This document shows positions 12,954 to 24,200 of a DNA stretch of 64,000 bases, in pieces; within the stretch, counting starts at the first letter, position 1, and each line of letters opens with the position of its first letter. The notes beneath the pieces were generated by a model, which made no database searches, was not told the origin of the DNA, and worked only from the letters and a program-made list of their open reading frames with translations. The stretch comes from Pyrocephalus nanus (taxonomy: Eukaryota; Chordata; Aves; Passeriformes; Tyrannidae): positions 11,589,001 through 11,653,000 of the forward strand of contig CM076280.1 of assembly GCA_038380795.1 (NCBI GenBank). Reading direction: 5' to 3'. Position numbers and translations under genes: made by a program.

Positions 12954-12969
12954 ACTACAAGTCCCAGCA
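12954..12969 (+). promoter_or_regulatory. GAPVD1: ZNF143/STAF-type site in GAPVD1 promoter
   Basis: ACTACAAGTCCCAGCA matches the ACTACAATTCCCAGCA promoter element of ZNF143 at 15 of 16 bases. It lies in a CpG island about 230 bp upstream of the inferred GAPVD1 exon 1 donor, so it fits the core promoter. Confidence 0.75.
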
Positions 12970-13182
12970 GCGCCGGGGCCGCGTGCGCAGAGCCGCGCCC
13001 GGCCGGGCCGCAGCGGGGCCGGCAGCGCTCGGGCCGCCGAGAGACCGCCCCGGGGCGCGGGGCCGCAGGAGGAGGAGCGGCGGCAGCGGGAGGAGGAAGG
13101 CCCGGGGCCTGACAAACCCTCCGCTTCTTCCAGGGCAGCGAGAGGGAAGGCGGGCGGCCGAGCAGGGACGGAGCCGAGCAGG
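12970..13182 (+). other. GAPVD1: GAPVD1 noncoding exon 1 (inferred)
   Basis: The first coding exon has an acceptor 30 nt before its ATG, so a 5' noncoding exon is needed. A strong donor GCAGG/GTATGT at 13182/13183 in the CpG island fits. The 5' edge is only estimated from the ZNF143 site. cDNA 5' ends would settle it. Confidence 0.45.
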
Positions 13183-16100
13183 GTATGTCGGCTGGGGGTA
13201 TCGCGATAGGGCGCCCGGGGGGAGCGGAGCGGGGGCGGCGGGAGGAGCTGCCGGTGGGGTTCGCTCGGGGGGTGTCTGTGCCCTGCAGCCCCCTCCGGGG
13301 GTCTCGGCTCGGGGGTGTCGGGACCCCGGTCCGCGGGCAGCGCGGCCTCGCCGCTCGGGCTGCCGGTGCCTCCCGGCTCCTCCGCCGCTTTTGTGCTGGG
13401 CACGTCCAGCGCTTGAAACTTGACGAGTGCCGTGACTTCCCTTTTTGGGTGCTCGCAGACCCCCAGCGCCAGAGAGCCCCGTCCAGGCAGGATCAGGCTT
13501 TTTTCTTGCAAAGTCATGATCCCGCGCTCTGAGAGCTGTCGGGATGGAGCTCTCGGAGCGGGCATGTGACACTACACTTACTGATAGGTAAAAGGCTATT
13601 TTGGTGGACGATGCGGTTGACTCACAAGTAAAAGCTGCAGTTTGGAGAGGATGGAGGGGGAATGGCACGGGCGGTACGTGAAATCCGAAACATTCTGTAA
13701 AAGTAGCAGGGTGGTGCCTTCAGGAAACAGACTTTTATATTGCTGCTGCCGTGGAGGGTTCCAAAATATTCAAGATACTCCACACAGAGGTTTTGGTGTG
13801 AGACTTGTCAGGTCCTGGAGAATATACTCTCCTCGGTAGCAGCTGTCCTCCCTGGTGGCCCCTGGATGGGACGTTTCACCGTGGGAAAGGGAGCTGCTCT
13901 CAGGAGAACAGGCTGGGAACAGGTTGGTTTTGTCAGTCTGAGCTGCTTCGAGTTCTGCACTTGTTCCAACTGAAAGTTTTTCAGTATGGCCCTTACCTAA
14001 GGGGAGTTCCTCTTTGCAGCATCACAAGCAACTGGAGTGGATTTTAGTCTGGTTATGTGCTCTTTACTGATTTTATGCAGTGCAGTAATACCATAACAGA
14101 TAACTTAGTAGCCAACTGATCCTGTGCATTACTGATCAAGTTCTGTTTTGGGGCAAGGGAGATAAAGTGCTCCTTGCCCATGGATGGACAGTGTGTCCAG
14201 TGCTGGCTGAGAGCAGCCTCTGGGCAGGAGCAAACTTGAAGGATGAGTTTCTCATTGATGTCAATTAGACAGTGGAACTGCATTTTGTGTGTAACACGTG
14301 AATTTGAGACGGTGGGTGTTGTAACCTGAGAGTTCAGCAGATGAGCCCTAGGTCGTGGTGAACCATCCTACCCAGAAAAGGGCTCTTTTAGCTCGACTGT
14401 GGCAGACAGGCTGGTAGCTTGTATAAAGAAATGAGGCTTGTTAGTTGCTACTATAAATACTAGTGAAAAAAGACGTATTTCATCAGGGCTGAATAAGCTT
14501 GGAAGCTATTCAGGCTTGCTTAGGAGTTATTTTTCAGTAAGAAGTAGTGATTTCAGTTGTGCCTTGCCCTGCCCTGCCTACGTTAGATCTGCCCAAACTT
14601 GCTTTGGAAGTTGTCTTGTGCAGCGAGGCTCAGGAGGAGCCACTAACCCTGAGCAGGAAATGCTGTAGTAGGAAGAAGAATCTGGTGTACCAGCAGTATT
14701 TACCACTTTACTTAATCTCTTTTCTGTCAAGTGAATCACAGACATACTCAATAGGGATGTGGCTCATTCCTGCATGTCACAGGACAAACCTACAGAGTTT
14801 TTAAGGCGGAGTTCAGGACCAAAAAGTTCAAAACATCATGTTTTCCAGGACTTTTAGGAGTAGGAAGGAATCCATGTCCTGTATTCATCAAAGGATAGGC
14901 TGCCTCAAGTTCTGAACAAATTTGTGCTGCCAGCAGGGCAAGGCATCTCAGATACTGTCAGGTCACGCAGTCTTTGTTGTTGATATGTGGAGCATCATGA
15001 AGAGAGATTGTTTGAGTTGTTGTGCTAAGCTGCTCTTACTGTGTCACACTTACTAGTAGGTTCCTGAGAAGTCTTGAAATAACTGACAGAAAATGGAGAT
15101 GTTTTCATATCAATATGAAATTTCAGGATCTAAAAATAATCTGCACAGAGCAGAACTTATTTAGTATCTGTTGTTTCTTCAGCCACAGCAGGCTGTTGGA
15201 TGTCTAAATATCCTAAACTGTCTCCTTCATGCAGCTGCATACAGATTCCTGCTGTTCCAGGTGTGGTGAGTGACACAAACCAGGTTGCTGGATAATTACG
15301 GGCTCCTTGTCCCCAGTGCTGGCCTGGAGTGAAGGTTGTGGAGCCTGTCAGAGGGTAGTGTTTAAAGGGAAGAGGTTTTGGGGCAGGAGCAGTGTGTGTC
15401 AGGGGGTGTGTTAGTGGTACAGCAGTTTCTCCTTTCAGGACAGGCTGTGTCAGTAACAGCAGGATCTGAAGAGAGGAGAACCACACGTATCCTGCCCGAC
15501 TGGGTTTTTGGGGTTTTCTTTCCTGAGCTCTCCTGAAGTGCTATGTGTGTTAAACTTCACATCTCTGCTGTTCTCAGGTGCCTGAGGGACCTCAGGTGAA
15601 GACCAAGTTCTTCCTGTGCTTGTGTGGCTTTAGAATAGTTCATTTAAAAACTAGCAAAAGGCAGTGACAAGGTGTTCCTCTCCATGGAGTGGATTTCAGC
15701 AGCAATGCTTGGAGTCGAGTCAGTTGGATTTTTATGGAGCTCACAAAGTTGAGGAAGCTGCTGATCCTGTTTTCTTGTACGTGGGGTGGAAGCTGCTGTC
15801 GTGCAGTTGTCTTCCTGTGGATTGACAGGAAAATCCTGTGGATTTTCACAGTTCCTGACAAAGCAGTGGTACACAGTAACCTGCTGTGGCTCAGTTCTGA
15901 ATCAGTTATCTTGCTTTTGTTATTTCTGCTGTTGTACAGCAGAGGCAGATAACACAGACACATGGGTAGTGCCAGCTGATGGGAGGTTATCAGGTAGTCA
16001 CGAGACCAGTATATTTAGAAGTGCAGTTGCAGCCAATGGTGCTCTTTGGAGCCCTAATTTGGGCCTGAAGTTCATAGTGACAGTTTGAAATTAAAAATCA

Positions 16101-16584
16101 GAGCATACAGCAGTGGGCAATGTCCCACAGCCACTCAGGACCCAGTGTGGGGGTAAGGGCTGAGGTGCTCTGGTCCTGTGCTGGGTGCTCACTTCACTTT
16201 CCAAGTGGGTGTGAGGCCATTCTGTCAGGTTTTTTCGAGTGGCACACAAATGATTACTACTGTGTTTGCAAGCAGTAACAAGTTTATTGCTGATTTTTTT
16301 TGTGAGCCCTTAAATTCTGAGACAAAAAATAAATTTGTTGCAAGAAGTTATTTGTTTCTCAAAGAACTTTGGCAGTAACAGCAATGTTTCTTTTTCTAAT
16401 CATTTCTCTGAGTCTGCCTTAGTTAAAAACATCTGAATTAGCTCATCCTTCAAGTTCCTGTTGTACTCTCATCTTTGGGTGCATCAGCTGTAAACTTTGG
16501 TTAGGGTTGCTGGGTTTTTGGAGAGCTTTTGAGTTTTTTGAGAGCTTTATATACTCAGTTGTCTGTATCTGCTAGGAATGGTCT

Positions 16585-16609
16585 TTACACCTGACACCAT
16601 CAGGTGTAA
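16585..16609. repeat. 9-bp perfect hairpin
   Basis: TTACACCTG, a 7-nt spacer, then CAGGTGTAA. The arms are perfect inverted copies and contain E-box CACCTG/CAGGTG cores. Confidence 0.75.
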
Positions 16610-17583
16610 TAAGACTGCAAATTTTTATACATAAAGACTTGTGACAGTTTCTCTGTTCGTCTCTGCCTGGGTTCTGGTTGTGAGGTCAAAACTATAGAGG
16701 AAAGAACTTAATTACACAAGGAGCAGTGATGGTTGTCAGTGCACCTGGTTATCAGGCTGAAAAAAACTCAGCAAATGGGAAACCTGTGCCTAATTAGGGA
16801 GCTAATCTGTATTCCTGCTGTTCAGCAAGGATCACCTCCTGCTATGCTGAACAGTGAACCACAGATCTCTAAAACACTAAAAGGGGAGAGCACTGAGCCA
16901 GCACATGCTACATTATTTGTAGTTTCTCAAGCATGGACTAAATGGGTTTGTGAAGCAAGGCCTGTCCAGAGTCACTGCAGGTTGTGGGAAGGAAGTTTTT
17001 ATTTTAACTGTAGTGTGGCTTTGAAGGGTTCCTCAGCAGAGCCCTCTGGCATATCCATTACTGACATATCCTACAGGTAGCTGTTGCAGATCATAGACTT
17101 TTCCTTCCTAAATTATCTGGTGTGGCTGTTGATTCTGGTGGGGAAGACGTACAGCAGTTAATCATTATTTACTTGACCTACATGATTTCCCTTCCCTCAT
17201 CAGCATTAAGGCAGTTGATTTTTTTTTTTTTTCTCCCATAGAGTTAATTTTTAGATGGATTTGCTCCTGGAACGTGTCTTGACTGGTGTGGTACTCTGCT
17301 AACTTGGATATTCTCTAGTTGTGAAGTTGGAGCTGATGTTACATTCAGACAGAACAGTAGTTTGTGCAGATTTTAGCCCCTAATGTGCTATGAAAGACCA
17401 TGGCTGTTTCATTTTTTCTCTCTCTAAAACAGCAGTTTTGGATCATGGCCCAGAGAAATATTCTTCTGAATTGAAATATTTGAGGAATTTTTTTTGAATG
17501 AATTCTACTGTTGAGCAAAGTCTCCAGACTTATTTCCAGCTTCTGCCTTACCTGGGTATTGATACTCCTTGGGGTTTGGTTTT

Positions 17584-17585
<2 letters not shown>

Positions 17586-17626
<41 letters not shown>
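17586..17626. repeat. Poly(T) run, 41 nt
   Basis: An uninterrupted T tract in GAPVD1 intron 1. It could be the poly(A) tail of a minus-strand retroposition, but no recognisable retrocopy adjoins it. Its length may be unreliable in an assembly. Confidence 0.8.
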
Positions 17627-17628
<2 letters not shown>

Positions 17629-17672
17629 TAGTAATTTTATTTTTTTTTAGCAGAAAAGAGCAATACTGGGAG

Positions 17673-17695
17673 GTTGGTGCTTCTGATGCACCAAC
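17673..17695. repeat. 8-bp perfect hairpin
   Basis: GTTGGTGC, a 7-nt loop, then GCACCAAC, 47 bp from the poly(T) run. Confidence 0.7.
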
Positions 17696-18207
17696 AGGTA
17701 AGAGAGGTAGCAGCCCAGAGATTACGACATCCCAGTCCTTGTGTTCCATGGATGGGCTTTAGGATGAAGGAGTAAAGGCAGAAATGTTTATGCCTGTTCC
17801 CCAGACAGTGAGTGGGAATGGGACTGGTCTTCATCTCCCTGAGCTTGTGTCAGCTGAGCTGAAGTAAGGGCCGTGCAGGTGACAGCCAGGTTCCCACCTC
17901 GAGTGCTGGAGGTGTGGGCAGGGGTTGGGCAGTGCTGTGCTCCTGTCCCAGTTCACCAGCTGAAAACACCCTTTGCTTCTCTGCAAGTGCCCTGGTGTGC
18001 TGACAGAACAAGGGCTAATGGCAATTAGGAAACCTTGCCCTAAGAAAGAGTGACTGGGTCAGTGCTGGGCTGGGGGTTGGAGGGAGGGGCTCAGAGCAGG
18101 ATTTGCTGCCTGCTGTGGGGGCTGGCAGGGCTGGTTCTCTCACCGTGGCATCAGCAGTGCCGTTCTCTGTCACTCAGTGGGTGCTGTGAACCCCCTGGCT
18201 GCCCACC

Positions 18208-21200
18208 ATGGTGAAGCTGGACATCCACACGCTGGCCCACCACCTGAAGCAGGAGCGGCTCTACGTGACCGCCGAGAAGCAGCTGATCCAGCGGCTCAAC
18301 GCGGACGTGCTGAAGACGGCGGAGAAGCTGTACCGCACCGCCTGGATCTCCAAACAGCAGCGCATCAACCTGGACAGGCTCATCATCACCAGGTGACTGC
18401 TGCCTGGCAGATAACCCAGCACGTTTGTCACACTCAGAATCTGGAGTCCTTTGCTCACTGTAGAAATAATGAGGTTTTGAATCAAACCTCAGCAAGGGAA
18501 TCTTAACACGCATGAAAGTTACTGGTTGGCCGTTTAGACAACTTTTTTTTAATACCTGTGTTTGTTTTGCTTTTGTTCGGGGGAACAAACTCTCCTGAAT
18601 TTGCAAATCATTCGTAGTAACTATCTGCAGAGTCTTTTTTCCTTGGTGGCTGTCTGGTTAATAGATTGGCCACGTGGCATCTCTTAGGAAGACCTTGTTT
18701 ACTTAAGAGTTACTTACGCTGTTTCAATGTTTTTCTTTAAAGTGCTGAAGCTTCTCCTGCTGAATGTTGCCAGCATGCAAAAGTCTTGGAGGACACACAG
18801 TTTGTGGATGGATATAAGCAGCTGGGATTTCAGGAGACTGCTTATGGAGAATTCCTGAACAGACTGAGAGAGAACCCAAGGCTTATTGCGTCCTGCCTGG
18901 TTGCTGGAGAGAAACTCAACCAGGACAACACTCAGAGTGTCATTCACACAGTCTTTACCTCCATTTATGGCAACTGCATCATGCAGGAGGATGAGAGTTA
19001 CCTCCTGCAGGTCCTCCGTTACCTGATTGAGTTTGAACTCAAGGAGAGCGACAACCCCCGGCGGCTGCTCAGACGAGGCACCTGTGCCTTCAGCATCTTG
19101 TTCAAACTTTTCTCTGAAGGACTCTTCTCTGCAAAACTTTTCCTTACTGCAACCTTACATGAGCCAATCATGCAGCTTTTGGTTGAAGATGAAGACCACC
19201 TGGAAACAGATGCAAACAAGTTAATTGAGAGATTCTCCCCAGTACAGCAGGAGAAGTTATTTGGAGAGAAAGGCACAGAAAAGTTCAAGCAAAGAGTCCA
19301 AGAGATGGTTGACTCCAATGAGGCCAAGCTGGTGACCTTGGTCAACAAATTCATTGGCTATCTCAAACAAAACACTTACTGTTTTCCTCACAGCTTGAGG
19401 TGGATTGTGTCGCAGATGTACAAAACGCTGTCGTGTGTGGACAGGCTGGAGGTTGGGGAGGTCAGAGCAATGTGCACAGATCTTCTTCTGGCCTGTTTCA
19501 TCTGCCCTGCAATCGTTAACCCAGAGCAATATGGAATCATTTCTGATGCTCCTATAAATGAGGTGGCAAGATTTAATCTGATGCAGGTATGATTCATGTT
19601 AAATGCAGTCTTAAAATTATACATATGAGAAATGTTCTTGGCCTTTTTTTTCCCACCAGAACTGATGCTACTACAGTAAAGGTATTGTGTTAATTATTGC
19701 TGAAAAGTCAGGCTTTGTTTGTTTGCTTAAAATACTGGCTTGAAGCAATTGACAGCACATATTCCTGTATCCCTTGGAAGAGCTGCAAATATGCCATATA
19801 AAAGCTGGTATAAGGGATGGAAGCTAAAGCATAAAACTGACTAAAAGATGAATTCTGGAACGTGTGTAAATGCGTTGTGCTGTTCCTGCTGATGTTAAAT
19901 ATTGTACCAGGTATTGCAAAGGACAGTGGAATATTTTGCTGAACCCCCCTTGCTGTCTGGCAGTAAGGCCCAGTGTTTGTGGGGGGCGGCTCTGCTGTGT
20001 CATCAGCCCTCAGAGCACTGCCCAGCCCTCAAGACCAGGTTTTGTCTCTGTGCAAACACTTGGCCAGTTTAATGATGGCACATGAAGGTGTTGTCTGAAG
20101 GTGTTGTGCAACGCTCCTCTGACTGAGGATGTTCCCCACCCGAGGAACAAAACCTGCTTTTTAACACTGTCTGTAAACTGGGCAGGGAGTGATTCTCACA
20201 GCATAATGGTTCTGGTGTGTTTTACAGAGTGCTGTTCTAAAATCCATTAGCAATCCTCCCCTGTGCCACTGCTCAGATGCTGTAGCAGAGCTTGCAGCTG
20301 ACAACTCTTTAAACTGAGGGTTGTTTTGCAGCTGGAGATTAATAAGGGATATGTGCTCTGAAATCAGGGTTAGCCCTCGTGCTATTTTTTCCTCAGTAAA
20401 CTATATGCAGCCTTTGAAAACCTCTAGGTTTAAGATGACCTAGATTCAACTCTCAATTGTGACGTGTTGTAAAAACAAAACAAGCTTTGTTCCTGGGAGG
20501 GGGAAGTATGGATGCTCACAGCACATTTTCTGTTAAATGCAATGACTGCTTTTTTTCTAAAGCTTCTTGCTTTTCTTCTGCCCTGAAAGCAAGCACAAGA
20601 CTCTGTTCACTCAATTAGAAGTATTTCTTGGAGCATTAATTGAAAAAGGATTTAGAATGGAGGAGTTTTTTTGAGTAATTTTTGTAATTGGGTCCATCAT
20701 GTTGTTTTCAAAGGCTTATTCTTCGTGCTTCTCTTTCATTTCAGGTCGGGAGGCTTCTGCAGCAGCTGGCAATGACGGGCTCTGAGGAGGGAGATCCACG
20801 TACCAAGAGCAACCTTGCTAAATTTGACAAAGTAAGAATCCAGACTGAAAAAACCCTGAGACTCAGCGGATACGTCATCATCCTTCTGCAGTCTGCTTTT
20901 TCAGGCATTGCAAAGCACTTACTAAGAGTTTAACTTCTGAGTTACATGTACTGAAAAGCAGATTGAATCCTGCACAAAGCTGGGCAAAAAAGATCCTGAG
21001 TGCTAGAATTAAGTGTCGGGGATTCTTGCCTGTGCTCTGACCTAACACTTCTTAAAAGAAAATACAAACCAAGAAATTGAAGCAAATTACATTTTAGACT
21101 GCACAGGAAGTGTTCAAGACCAGGTTGGACGGGGCTTGGAGCGACCTGGTCTAGTGGAAGGTGTCCCTGGCCATGGCAGGGGGTGTGACTGAATGGTCTT

Positions 21201-24200
21201 TGATATTGCAAGTAACTTCTGATCCTTTTTTTTTTTTTTTTTGCATAGTTTTGCTTTTTTGTTCAGCTTTTCCATTTTAGTATGAATCTTCTGAGAGTTG
21301 GGCTCTTGTGGGTCCCTTCCAACTCAGCATATTCTGTGGGTCTGTAATTCATAGCCATATAGCAGTTACCTTCATCAGAGCAAAAGTGAAACTAATATTT
21401 GTTGTACTGTCAGATGGTTAAAAACCTATTGATATCCTTGTGTACCTTCCAGGTTTTGGCTAATTTTAATTGTTACACAGTCATACCACAAACATTTATT
21501 AGAAAACTAACCTTCCATCAGATTAGAAAGTGATATTGTGTGTTGCTTCCTTGTTTCATTTTTGTTCTGTGCTCAGCACATTCTTCAGGAAGGGGCAATT
21601 TAATTGCCATAAAACAGTTTAATTTTTTAAAAAAATCTTAAGAGGACACTTAAGTAACACTTTTGAATGCAGAAAAGAAAAGCAGGAAATGCTAAAAGTG
21701 ACTGCATGGTTCCCCTGCTTGTTCTTCAGGGCTTTTAGTGTTATCTGCTGCTCTGACATAAGATTTCAAAAGTAGGAAGCAAAACTTAACATCATTCTGT
21801 AACTCCTGTCATAAATGTCTTTGCAAACCCCAGAAGTGGTCTCTCATTCACAGTCCCTTCCCTGTCCCTGCAGAGCTGTGTGGCTGCTTTCCTGGACGTG
21901 GTCATCGACGGGCGCGCGGTGGAGACGCCTCCCATGTCTGCTGTCAACCTGCTGGAGGGGCTGAGCAGGACCGTGGTGTACATGACATACAGCCAGCTGA
22001 CCACTCTGGTAATGCCTCATGTCCTTGATAAGAAGTGGGGTAAACTTGTGCCCATATTGTCCACACGAGCCAGGCTGGCCTTTCACAATTCTTACCAACA
22101 CTGATTGTAAATGTTTAGGTTGGCTTTATGCGCAACGTGATGTCCAGCGATCAGCTCAAGGAAGATCGGATGGCTTTGGAAAACTTGCTGGCAAACCTAC
22201 CCCAGAACAAGCCAGGGAAAAGCAGCAGCCTCGAAATGACTCCATATAACACCCCCCAGCTTTCTCCTGCCACCACTCCAGCTAACAAAAAAAACCGGTT
22301 ACCGATAGGTAAGGGGGGCGAGCGGAGGCTGCGTGGTTCCTGTTCCTTGGGACATTTCTGGGCCGTTGTCTCAGGCATCTCTTGGGGCTACTCTTTGCCT
22401 ACACCTTTCAGTTCTTCCTTTTTCTGTGTATGCAGTGAAGAACTGTCTTTGGCATAGAAAGCCAGGTGACTTCCTTACCTCGTGATGCAGGTAGGGTGGG
22501 TGAGCTTCATCCTCCAGATTGAACTTGAGAGGCAGTGGAGTGGTTGGCAGTCATCATGGTAGGGGTTGACAGTGATAATAATGGGAAAGTTTAAAGAGGG
22601 GAAGCAGATCTGGGAGGGAAGATTGCTTAGGGAAGTGTTAAGATGGAAAGCAGAGTTGTTAATTAGTGGGATAGAGTAAGTTTAGCATTTTTCTGTCTCA
22701 GAAAAAATGGGGAGGAGATGAACAAGCAGGAGCAGCACAGAGTATGTGCTGAGAAGAGAAGCTTTCTCCTCTCTCCACTCTTTGTCTGCTCTAATTCCAA
22801 CTATCAGTATTCTGGAATGCAATTTTATGTTGGCTGGCTTTTGTTTTTCAAAAAGAATTTCTGGGTCTTAAACTTTTCCTTTGCAATAATACTTTATTTT
22901 AAAATAGGAAATACTCAGTAACTATTTATGTTGATGAATAATCAGTCAACGATCATTTATGTGATTATGACCACATGGGATAGTTTTGTTTGAGAGATTT
23001 GGTGTTGGTGTGTAAAGGATGAAAATATGCAGAGCCTGATAAGTGGCAAAAAACCCACAAAACCACTCCCAAGACAAACCTGTCCCATGTTGTTTTAACT
23101 CTGCTTCTGAATGGCACTGGTCTTAAGCCTATAAAGTAGTGGCACAGCAGCATTTATTTTATGGTATAAAATAGCTTTTGCTCAAAGTTTTTATTTCTTT
23201 TGTTTCATTTTAATGCTTTCGAAATCCAGGACAGCAATTGGCAGCCATTACTGCCTGGGATACCTCTGCCACCAATCTGTCAGCTCACATAACTCTAGTA
23301 ACCCCTTTTGGTGGGTAATGCCCTCTTTCCTTCCTTCTGTCTGAAACTCTGACCTGTGTCACGACTCAAGCATGTCTTTGGGTTACTCTGGCAATCAGTT
23401 CCCTTTTCAGATTTCCTCACTGATTTCTATGTGAAACTTACTTTGTGTCCATGTGGTTTTTTAGAACCCTTCCTGTGCCTTTGGGCAGTAATCAGAATTT
23501 GGCTGTGACTTCTGCACACTTGCCTTGTTTTCCCCAGATCAAATGAAGAAGTAATTGGTGTCATGCTGCCATACTCAGAAACCTTAATTCCATGTGGGCG
23601 TTTTTGCTTCCATGGAGCCAAACGTGGGAATCTGAGGCCAGTTGAAAATAATAGTCACAAAATAATCAGAGTAAACCACCTGATGTTGTGTTTGTATGTC
23701 TGTGTTTGAGACACTTTTAGATTTCCAGCTTTTTAGGTGAAAAAAACCTTCTAAACAAATTAATCAGAGTTTTAAGCCACAGAAACCTAGACCTTTTTTT
23801 GTGGGCAACAATCTTAATTTTCTCATTTAACATATTAAAGGTCTTTCTGTGATTGGAATATGCTGAATTTGTGTAGACAAACAGCACGTAATGTACCTTG
23901 TTTCTCTACTTCTTTTTTTGTTGAAAGTTTCCTTCATCAATACTCAAATTTAAACACCAGTTCTATATCTCAAAGTTTAATAAGACTTTGATTCCTTAAT
24001 TTATTTCATATGTATTACCAATTGAAACACTGTAGTTCTGTATTTCCATTGTGTTGTCCTTTTTTCCTCTTTAAACAAGAAAACTTTCTAATGTTGATAT
24101 TTCAAAATATTTTCACAGCAACTCGAAGCAGAAGTAGATCAAATATTCTAATGGATCAGCACGGAGATCATGAAGGATCCTCCCAGGAGACTATCCCAGA

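Larger units (their letters stand above)
13183..18177 (+). other. GAPVD1: GAPVD1 intron 1
   Basis: About 5 kb that changes from CpG-rich at the 5' end to AT-rich. It includes a 41-nt T run and two small perfect hairpins listed separately. No nested gene or RNA gene is convincing. Confidence 0.55.

Noticed and set aside
12798..13565. Minus-strand frames of 237-255 aa over the GAPVD1 promoter
   Set aside because: CpG-island shadow frames. The ZNF143 site and strong donor favour a plus-strand noncoding exon.
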